Made by a program: the position numbers and the translations under genes. Below, piece after piece: positions 1-7,700 of a stretch of 14,466 bases of DNA. Source of the stretch: an uncultured Planctomycetaceae bacterium (lineage in GTDB: Bacteria; Planctomycetota; Planctomycetia; Pirellulales; Pirellulaceae); contig CAIXSC010000759.1 of the NCBI GenBank assembly GCA_903921945.1, positions 1-14,466 of the forward strand, written 5' to 3'. The notes beneath the pieces were generated by a model. That model worked only from the letters and a program-made list of their open reading frames with translations, was not told the origin of the DNA and searched no databases. Each line of letters starts with the position of its first letter. Within the stretch, counting starts at the first letter, position 1.

Positions 1-251
1 CGTCGCCTACGGCTCGGCGGTAAACGAGGAAATCGGGTACAGACGTTGCCGATTGGGTTTCGATCGTGGTGAAACTCCCTCTTGTACGACGGACATCTTG
101 TCCGTCGCCGCTGGAGGCGGAATTCGATACCGCGTCGCGATTGCGGTTTGGAGGCCCGGCCGTCGCCTACGGCTCGGCGGTAAACGAGGAAGTCGGGTGC
201 AGACGTTGCCGAGTGAGCTTCGATCGTGGTCAAACTCCCTCTTGTCCGTCG
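1..251. repeat. Imperfect direct repeat, 160-bp period
   Basis: Positions 1-85 recur at 161-245 with about 6 mismatches, a period of exactly 160 bp. Homology resumes after a 16-bp difference: copy 1 has two CTTGT words (81-85 and 97-101) with extra DNA between them, while copy 2 has one CTTGT followed directly by CCGTCG. Each copy has a short potential hairpin, GCCGT-N5-ACGGC, complete in copy 2 at 159-173. The start of copy 1 may lie left of the window. No convincing reading frame covers it. It resembles an intergenic repeat family rather than a coding repeat, and no transposase or terminal inverted repeats are seen. Confidence 0.85.
88..106. repeat. Perfect palindromic hairpin inside the repeat
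   Basis: GACGGACA (88-95) is the exact reverse complement of TGTCCGTC (99-106), giving an 8-bp stem with a TCT loop. It lies in the part of repeat copy 1 that is missing from copy 2. There is no T-run after it, so it does not look like an intrinsic terminator. It may be a dispersed palindromic element of the host genome, which a genome-wide count would show. Confidence 0.75.
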
Positions 252-685
252 AAGCGCCGCCCTGCGTGACCCGTCCGCGGCCGATTTTTTAACGCTTTTT
301 TGAATATTTTTCCTTGCCGAAACCTGGGCGCTCGCCACACACGATGGGTGGGAACTCCCCTGGAGCGAAGTCGGCACAAAGCCCTTGATCGGCACAAGGT
401 GCCACCCTCCGAGGCCGACTTGGCAAACTGGGCATTCTGTCTGGCCGAGATCTACGATCCGGCGGCTGGGGCTCGCTCGGGGTTACTCCAAAGCAAGGCG
501 GCCGGGGACTTTAACGATCGTGCCGTCGAGCGGTCGAACTTCTTTGGAGACGATGGGCGATTTTTCTTGCCGGGTTGGGATTCGCGCGCTTGTCCGCTAA
601 AACTTGAGTCTAAATCCGGCTCACCACGCGTATACCCATGGGCGTGGCAAGCATCGGCTCGTCGTCACCGGGACCTCTGATAGCC
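252..685. other. Intergenic stretch, no supported gene
   Basis: No reading frame here has a ribosome site, a recognisable domain or protein-like composition; the short frames that exist are rich in Arg, Trp and Pro, as random GC-rich DNA would be. An AT-rich patch at 284-312, with runs of six T, stands out and could mark the end of an upstream transcript or a promoter region. A tiny hairpin (GGCAC-AAG-GTGCC) sits at 391-403. No good sigma-70 promoter for the downstream transporter was found: TTGTCC at 590-595 has no -10 element at a normal distance. Confidence 0.6.
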
Positions 686-3600
686 ATGAAGCAGACTTTT
701 TTCGGTCGGTGGGCACTCCCGATCCTGATGATCGTGTTCTTCATCGTCCCGTTCACCTTGCGGGGCGCTCGGGTCTCCGTTCAGTCGATGAAGAACGACG
801 TTCGTGACTGGCTTCCGTCCACTTTCGTGGAAACCCGCGAGATGGCGTGGTTCTGGAAGCACTTTCTGGGCGAACGGTTTATTGTCGCCAGTTGGCCGAA
901 TTGCCGCGAGGACGACGAGAGCTACAACGCCATGCTGCGGCGGCTCGCCCCGCAAGTTCCACCGTCCATCCAAGCCCGGCTCGATGCGGAAGCCAGCGGC
1001 GCCGTCTCCGATCCGTCAACGGACCAGCCCACAGATCAGGCGACCGATCAGCCATCCGCCGACGAATCCCAGGCGTCCGAGGCGGAGACAGCAACGGCGG
1101 CGTCCGAAACCGCAACGGCGAACGCCTCGATCAAGCAGGCCGACAAAGAACGCGGCATGCACAGCGTGTCGTTGCAGCGTCGTCACGAGTACATCGGCGA
1201 CAAGTTGGGGTTGTTCTTCACGGGGAAGGATTATCGCAACTGGGGCAATCGGGACGAGAAGTGGGTCGAGGGCAAGGGCGGATTGTGGTACTTCCTGACC
1301 CCCGACGGCATGCTTTACGAGTGGTCTGGCGGCAAATCGCCCGTGGGGGCGCTGACAGCGAAAATCTGGCGGAGCGTGGCCGGCGGCGAGGTGGAAGGCA
1401 AGCTGGTCACCAGCTTCGGTCCGGTCGACGGCGCGTGGTACTACGAGGATCCCCGCCGGCTTGACGCTCAACTGTTCCGTTCCGTCACCACCGGTCCGAC
1501 CGTGATGGCCGGGTTGACCGGTCCGGGCGGTGTGCTCGAAGGCAACGAAAAGGAAGCTCGGCGGCGGATCGAGGGCAGCTTGTTTGGCAAAGGCAGCGAT
1601 CTGACCTGTTTCATGATCGTCTTGTCGGACGAGGCGGCGATCGACCTGCATCGGGTCATCGGCCGCGGGCTGATGGGCAAACCGCTCGGGCGGTTGTACG
1701 ACTTCGCGGCGCTGAGCGGCGTGGCCACCGAAGAGTTCCATCTCGGCGGACCGACTGTCGACAATGTGGCGATCGATGAAGAGGGATCGGTGACGCTCAT
1801 GCGATTGGTTTCGCTGTGCGTCATTTTGGGCGTGACGCTTGCGTACCTTTGCTTCCGCACCATTTCCGCGACGATCATCATTTTCTTTGTGGGCGGAATC
1901 AGCGCGGTGAGCAGCATCGCTCTGGTTGGCTGGTGCCATCAGTCGCTCGACGCCATCTTGATGTCGATGCCGTCGCTGGTCTACGTGCTCGCGATTTCGG
2001 GCGCGGTTCACTTGATGAACTACTATCGCGAAGCGGTGGAAGACCACGGGTTGGTCGGCGCGGCGGAAGCGGCCGTTTCCCATGGCTGGAAGCCGGCCAT
2101 CATGTGCAATTTGACGACTGCGATCGGACTCTTTTCGCTGTTCACCAGCGACCTGACGCCGATCCGCAAGTTCGGTTTGTTCTCCGGCATCGCGGTGTTG
2201 TCCACGTTGTTGCTGCTCTTCACCTATTTGCCGGCCGCGTTGCAAATCTGGCCGCAGCGTCCCCGCACGGCCGAGCAGAAGCGGCGGGATGAGAACCCGT
2301 GGTACGAAAAGTACCTCGCGAATTTCTGGAACTTTTTCGGTGGCGGAATCATCCGCCACCATTACGCGGTCTCGACCATCTGCGTGGTGGTCATCGCGGT
2401 CGTGGGCTGGGGCATGTGGCACATTCGTCCGTCTGTCAACATGCTGCGGATGTTCGACGGCCATGCCAAGATTCTGAAAGATTACGACTGGCTGGAACTG
2501 AACCTCGGCAAACTGGTGCCGATGGAAGTGGTGGTGAAGGTCCAGCCCCGGATGCTGTCCGTGCCGAAGTCGAACACCGACGGCCCCGGCGAGTTTTCCG
2601 CCGACGACGCGGTCCGGCTCAACATGCTCGAACGGATGGAGCTCGCCAAGCGGATCGAGAACGTCATCGAGGAGCAGTTCGGCGAACCGGGCTGGGACGT
2701 GGCCGGCCATTCGTTCTCCGCCGCCACCTTCGCTCCGGTGCTGCCGAGCATTCGTGGCGACACGCGGACGTTCACCCTTCGCTCGACGACCGCGCGGCGG
2801 CTCGAGGGCTATCGCGACGACTTCTTGAATTCCGAATACCTGCGGCTCGACCAAGCGGATCAAAGCGAGCTATGGCGAGTCAGCATGCGGGTCGGCGCGT
2901 TGCAAAACCTGGACTACGGCGAATTCGTCGCGGAAGTGAAGCACGCGATCGAACCGGTGATGACCGCGCATCGCGATCGCGAAACGCTGATTCGCAAACT
3001 GCTCGAGCGCCCGGAATCCAAGGCGTTCGCCCGCACCAAGGTGTTGCTCGTCGGCGCGCCGCTCGGCCCCAAGTCCAAGCCGGCCGCCACCGCCTCCACG
3101 AAGTCCAAGAAGAAGGCCGCGAAGTCGAGCGACGGCGAAACGGCTGGTGCCGCGAACGGCGACGGCGGCGCGGTTGGCGGGGACGGCGACGCGGCTGCCG
3201 CGACCGATGTCGCGAAGGGGCCGGTCGTCATCCGCGAGGGAGACACCAAGGGGCGCTCGCCGGTCCAGCAAACGAAGGTCTACGCCCGCACGCTGAAAGA
3301 CCTGCTGACCGTCGCGCGCCTGCCGGTTGATTGGCACGACCCGAATGTCGAGCCGCTTCCCGAGGATTGGCAGACCAAATGGGCCGGTTATGACTGTGTG
3401 ATTTTGGTCAGCGATCACCAGACGTATGACATGGAGCGGTTGAAGAGCATCGTGCCGCTCACCTTCGATCTCCGCGACCACAAGTACGACTTGGCGACCT
3501 CCAAAACGGCCGCCGAACAAAACTTGCCGATTTCCGCGATCTATACGGGCGTGGTCCCGATCGTCTACAAGGCGCAGCGCACGCTCCTCAACAGCCTGAT

Positions 3601-4285
3601 CGAAAGCACTTTCTGGTCGCTGGTGACGATCACGCCCCTGATGATGTTCATTTCGCGCAGCGTCCCATGCGGGCTCATCGCGATGCTGCCAAACGTGCTG
3701 CCGATTTTTGTGATCTTCGGCGCCATGGGCTGGGCCGGCATTAGCGTCGACATTGGCTCGATGATGACAGCCAGCATCGCGCTCGGCGTGGCCGTGGACG
3801 ACACCATCCATTACCTGACGTGGTTCCGCTGGGAATTGGATACCGGCAAGAGTCGAGTCGACGCGATCCTGGGAGCGTATAAACGCTGCGCCACGCCCAC
3901 ATTCCAGGCGGCGATCATCAGCGGACTGGGCCTCTCCATTTTCGCCTTCAGCACCTTTGTTCCGACTCAGCGTTTCGGTTACTTGATGCTGACGATCCTC
4001 TTCATGGGCGTCGTCGCTGAACTGGTGTTCTTCCCCGCATTGCTCGCCGGGCCGCTGGGCACATTCTTTAAACCGCGTCGTGGCACGGGACCGATCAAGC
4101 CGCCCGATTCGATCGCGCGGGAACTGAAGTCGGACGACGAGGTGGAAGCGCCACACGGGAATCGCGGGCGGGAAGCGACCGCCGGTTCGTCCACGCACGG
4201 CCGGCACGACGCCGGCCACACGCACGACGAAGCCGCGATCCACGTCCTCCAGCGCCAATCTCGGGAAACGCCCAAGGGACGGTAG
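686..4285 (+). CDS. RND superfamily (MMPL-like) transporter, 12 TM
   Basis: A predicted inner-membrane exporter of the RND/MMPL group (COG1033-like), 1199 residues from this start. The fold shows as two repeats of TM1 plus a large periplasmic loop plus five TMs: TM1 about 8-26, TM2-6 about 369-521, TM7 about 558-580, TM8-12 about 972-1124. TM10 carries the family motif GVAVDDTIHYL (Asp1038, Asp1039), expected to take part in proton coupling. The matching TM4 segment reads VLAISGAVHLM and lacks the acids. Low-complexity inserts sit in both periplasmic loops (about 103-149 and 795-847), and the C-terminal tail of some 65 residues is His-rich. ATG 686 is preferred over the in-frame ATG 638, because it places TM1 at the N-terminus and only it has an upstream purine run (GGGA 670-673, at a long 12-nt spacing). 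The substrate cannot be read from the sequence; lipids, hopanoids and drugs are all possible for this group. It stands alone, 441 bp before the next gene. Confidence 0.9.
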   Translation: MKQTFFGRWALPILMIVFFIVPFTLRGARVSVQSMKNDVRDWLPSTFVETREMAWFWKHFLGERFIVASWPNCREDDESYNAMLRRLAPQVPPSIQARLDAEASGAVSDPSTDQPTDQATDQPSADESQASEAETATAASETATANASIKQADKERGMHSVSLQRRHEYIGDKLGLFFTGKDYRNWGNRDEKWVEGKGGLWYFLTPDGMLYEWSGGKSPVGALTAKIWRSVAGGEVEGKLVTSFGPVDGAWYYEDPRRLDAQLFRSVTTGPTVMAGLTGPGGVLEGNEKEARRRIEGSLFGKGSDLTCFMIVLSDEAAIDLHRVIGRGLMGKPLGRLYDFAALSGVATEEFHLGGPTVDNVAIDEEGSVTLMRLVSLCVILGVTLAYLCFRTISATIIIFFVGGISAVSSIALVGWCHQSLDAILMSMPSLVYVLAISGAVHLMNYYREAVEDHGLVGAAEAAVSHGWKPAIMCNLTTAIGLFSLFTSDLTPIRKFGLFSGIAVLSTLLLLFTYLPAALQIWPQRPRTAEQKRRDENPWYEKYLANFWNFFGGGIIRHHYAVSTICVVVIAVVGWGMWHIRPSVNMLRMFDGHAKILKDYDWLELNLGKLVPMEVVVKVQPRMLSVPKSNTDGPGEFSADDAVRLNMLERMELAKRIENVIEEQFGEPGWDVAGHSFSAATFAPVLPSIRGDTRTFTLRSTTARRLEGYRDDFLNSEYLRLDQADQSELWRVSMRVGALQNLDYGEFVAEVKHAIEPVMTAHRDRETLIRKLLERPESKAFARTKVLLVGAPLGPKSKPAATASTKSKKKAAKSSDGETAGAANGDGGAVGGDGDAAAATDVAKGPVVIREGDTKGRSPVQQTKVYARTLKDLLTVARLPVDWHDPNVEPLPEDWQTKWAGYDCVILVSDHQTYDMERLKSIVPLTFDLRDHKYDLATSKTAAEQNLPISAIYTGVVPIVYKAQRTLLNSLIESTFWSLVTITPLMMFISRSVPCGLIAMLPNVLPIFVIFGAMGWAGISVDIGSMMTASIALGVAVDDTIHYLTWFRWELDTGKSRVDAILGAYKRCATPTFQAAIISGLGLSIFAFSTFVPTQRFGYLMLTILFMGVVAELVFFPALLAGPLGTFFKPRRGTGPIKPPDSIARELKSDDEVEAPHGNRGREATAGSSTHGRHDAGHTHDEAAIHVLQRQSRETPKGR

Positions 4286-4578
4286 CGCGAAAGGAAAGAC
4301 TTGGCTCCGTGCCCGCTCTTTCCACTTGGGCGATTGCAGCGCTCGCCGAACGGTGGACTCGCTTAGGGCACTCGGCCGCAGCGAATCGCCGACGCGAGCG
4401 AACATGGTCGGCCGGCCTGCGCCAAGCCGTTCGCGACGATCGACGCCATCGTACGGGTGGCATCGCTGGATTCCCTTGCAGCGTTGCGTGCGTTCCGCCC
4501 CACACGCAGGATCGTCGCTACTTCCGCGTCGAACCCACCTCGAGCCGCCGGATCGTACCGCGCAATCGGCAAAGTTGC
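4286..4578. other. Intergenic stretch, no supported gene
   Basis: No supported gene. The short frames here lack ribosome sites and protein-like composition. A weak inverted repeat, GGAAAGA (4293-4299) with TCTTTCC (4317-4323), lies 7 bp after the transporter stop. Its 17-nt loop and lack of a T-run make it a poor terminator, although it is in the right place for one. Confidence 0.55.
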
Positions 4579-4608
4579 TTGACAGGTTTCAGTTTACGTA
4601 TTCATAAT
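4579..4608 (+). promoter_or_regulatory. Sigma-70-type promoter for the TPR gene set
   Basis: TTGACA (4579-4584, a perfect -35 hexamer) is followed after 18 bp by CATAAT (4603-4608, five of six matches to the -10 consensus). It sits in an AT-rich island within GC-rich DNA, on the strand of all downstream genes. Transcription would start near 4615 and leave a leader of roughly 110 nt before ATG 4727. This is the best promoter match in the window. Housekeeping promoters in planctomycetes are not all of this form, so use in vivo remains inferred. Confidence 0.65.
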
Positions 4609-4630
4609 CGCCGTCTTATCTGATTGGAAC

Positions 4631-4678
4631 GAGGGAGCTTGCGGCCTCCGCTCGCCGTTAGACGCCGCTTATCGGCGT
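4631..4678 (+). promoter_or_regulatory. Possible structured 5' leader (two hairpins)
   Basis: Downstream of the promoter, GGAG (4634-4637) can pair with CTCC (4646-4649), and ACGCCG (4662-4667) pairs perfectly with CGGCGT (4673-4678) around a CTTAT loop. These would fold in the leader of the TPR gene. No known riboswitch is recognised. The segment could equally be another copy of a dispersed intergenic repeat. Confidence 0.3.
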
Positions 4679-4726
4679 TCGCCGCCCCATTGTCGACAAC
4701 CCGTACATCTTTGCAGGCGCAGTTTT

Positions 4727-7700
4727 ATGGTACGCGACCCTCAAGGCGATCCGTCATGCCCGTCGCCGTGGAAACGAACGCTCGGCGATGGCGCTCGCCC
4801 CGCCCTGTCGCGCGTCGCCGCGAGTCTTGCATGGTTGGCAAGTCTATTCGCGGTGACTGGCACGCTGTCCGCGCAGGCGCCGCTCGCGCCCGAAGAACAA
4901 GCGGCGTTGATGTTGAACGCGGGTCACCGAGCGTACAACGAAAAGCAGTGGAACGTCGCCGCCGACCGCTATCGCGAGTTCACGCAAAAACATGCCAACC
5001 AACCCGGAGTGCAGGCGGCTCGGTACGGCTTGGGGCTGGCGCTGTTGGAGGTCGCGCCACGGGACTACAAAGCGGTGACCGAGGCGTTGACGCCGCCGGC
5101 GACCGCGGCGGATTTTCCGCAGCGTGCCGAAGCGCTGTACTATCTCGGGTTGGCCTACCGCGGTTGGGCTTACGATTCGCTGGCCCAAATGGTGGCCAAG
5201 CCGAACGAAGCCGCAGCGCTGAAGCAGGCCGCTTTGCAGCAGTTCGCGCAGGCCTCTCAGCGGTTTAGCGAAAGCCATACGGCCTGGGGAGCTCGGCCGA
5301 AATCGCCGCCGCCTGCCAACAGCACGATCGCGCCGGAGACGGACTGGTCGGCCCGCGCACGCTGCGACCAAGCGGAGATGCTGTTGGCTCAGGAGAAGTG
5401 GAAAGAGGCGGCCGATCTGCTCGCCCCGCTGGTCGCGGACGCCGCGCTCGCTTCCAGCCGCTACCTGCCGCTGGCAAACTATTTGCTCGGAAACGCCGGA
5501 TTTCAACTCCGCGATTACGCGCTCGCCGTCCGCTCGCTCAGCAAGCTCGCTCCATTCGCCGACCCCGTGTTTGGCGTCCACGCGCAGTACTTGCTCGCTC
5601 GCACCCATCATCAACTGGCGGAACGCGCCGAAGCGGCGGCGACCTACGAAGCGGTTGTCGCCGGTTATCTCAAGCAAAAGGCGGCCGCTCAGCAGCAGTT
5701 GCAAAACGCGGCCGCGTTGCAGGGCCAACCCGAAGAGCGGGCAAGGCTGGAAGAGTTGACACGGTCGATTCCCGAGTACGTCGCCAAGGCCCAGTTTCAT
5801 TGGGCCGTGTTGCTGCTCGAACAGCAGAAGGCGGCGGATGCGTTGCCGCGGTTCACGACGTTTCTCGAACAGAACCCAAAGTCGCCGCTCGCCGATGACG
5901 CTCGGCTGCGCCAAGGCATGTGCCAAGTGGAACTGCGGCAGTTTCCCGCGGCGCTCGCCACGCTGCAGCCGCTGCATGCCCATGCCACGTTGGCGGATCG
6001 AGCGCTGCTTTGGACGGCTCGCGCGCAGCTTGGCGCCGCCGATCCCGCGCAACCCGCCCCGTACCAGCAGGCGTTGAACGCCGCGATTGGACTCCTGGGA
6101 CAGGCGGCCGACCGCGCGAATCAGCGGATCGCCGCCGAGCCGGATGCCAAGCTCCGTCGCGCGGAGATTTTGTTGGAACTGGGCGATCTGCAGCAGTCGA
6201 ACAAACAACCGGCGCCGGCCGCCACCACATACGAGACGGCGATCAAGGAGAATCTTGCGCCAGAGCGTCTGGAAGAGTTCGCTCAGCGGCGGGTCATCGC
6301 CCTGCACCTCGCCAATCAACTGGACGCGGCGGATTTGGCCGCTCAACAGTTCGCGCAAACCTACCCGCAAAGTCCGCTCTTGGCGTCAGTGATGTTCCGC
6401 GCCGCGGAGAACGCCACCTTGCGAGCCGCCGCGATCGACCCGGCCCAGACCGCGGCTCCGACCGCGCCCAAAAACCCTGAATTGCAAAAGTGGCTGACGG
6501 AAGCGGCGAACCGCTACAAGATCCTGCTCGAAAAGTTCCCCGAATTCCCCCAGGCATCGCTCGCCCGTTACCGCTGGGCCCTTGCTCAGTATCGCTCGGG
6601 CGACCTGGCGGGCGCCCGCAAGCTGCTCACCGAGATCCCCACCTCCGATTTCCAAGGCGAACTGGCCGCCGGCCCTTATTACTTGGCCGACTGCGTGCTT
6701 CGCGAACTGCCTTCCGACGACGCCGATGCGCTGGCCGTGGCCCGCCAACTGCAAACGCTCGACGAAGCGCAAAAACTGCTCGACCAGTTTGTCGGCGCCC
6801 AGGGGCCTGATCCGGCCAAGGCGGCTCCGCAGACGCCGGACGCGTTGTTGAAACTCGGCTATTGCCAGCAGCGGATCGCGCGCCAATTGGCCGATCCGAA
6901 CACCCGCAACCAAAAGCTTCAAGCCGCTCGCCAAGCGTTCGAGCGAATCGGCCAGCAGTTCGCGGCCAGCGCCGCAGCGCCCGCCGCCGCCTTCGAGCGG
7001 GCAAACTGCCTCATCGAGCAAAACGATCTTGGCGGGGCCCAAGCCGAGTTGACGCGGTTCCGCGCCGATCCGCTCAAAGGCAGTCCGATCGCGCCGCTGG
7101 CTTGGCTCCGGCTCGCGCAATTGCTTCGCGCTCAAAACAAGGCGGCCGAGGCGGCCGCGGTGTTGCTCGAAGCGCGGAATAACTACGAAGCGGCGCTCGC
7201 CAACGATCCGGTCCGCGCTCCGTGGGCCGCGCTGCTCGCCTATCACCACGCGGTCGCCACGAAGGAGGCGACTGTCGAACCGGCCAAGCTGGTCGATGTT
7301 CAAAAGCTGTTCGAAGCGGTCGCGCAGAAGTACGCGGCCACTCCCGAGGGCCCCGAAGCGGCGTGGCGCGCGGGCCAATGCCGACGCGAGGAAGCCGTCG
7401 CGCGCCAGCGACTCGCCTTCGCCGCCCGCGACAAGCCCGGCTTGAAGCCGGAAGAACTGGCCGCTGCCACCAAACAGTTGGAAGAAGCCACGAAGGCGCT
7501 CAGCGACGCCGGCCAATTCCTGGTGCAGCAAGCCGGCGCCGTCGCGGCGAAAGCGGCCGGCTCCGACATCCACCAGCGACTGCTCTACGAAGCGGCTTGG
7601 TGTTTCCAATCGGTCGCTGACGCGGAAATCGCGGCCGCCCGCGCGAAACTCGCGGACGAACAACTCAAAGCATGGCTCGACCAACAAGCGAAGGCGCAAC

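Noticed and set aside
1..251. CRISPR array or insertion sequence
   Set aside because: Only two copies of an 85-bp unit at a 160-bp period, with no spacers of regular size, no terminal inverted repeats and no transposase.
256..290. Intrinsic terminator ending in six T
   Set aside because: The only stem before the T-run is 5 bp (GCCGC/GCGGC) with a 16-nt loop and a gap before the T tract; too weak to call.
300..680. A possible 126-residue gene upstream of the transporter
   Set aside because: No ribosome site, no domain, atypical composition, and it ends within the transporter's likely initiation region.
4293..4323. Terminator after the transporter
   Set aside because: A 7-bp stem with a 17-nt loop and no T-run; noted in the intergenic entry only.
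1016..4405. Two long antisense open frames (615 and 511 codons) opposite the transporter
   Set aside because: They are rich in Arg, His, Gln and Asp with no domain or hydrophobic pattern, while the sense frame has twelve TM segments and the RND motif.
4309..4623. A possible 104-residue gene between the transporter and the TPR gene
   Set aside because: Arg-rich, overlaps other equally open frames, and runs through the promoter at 4579-4608.
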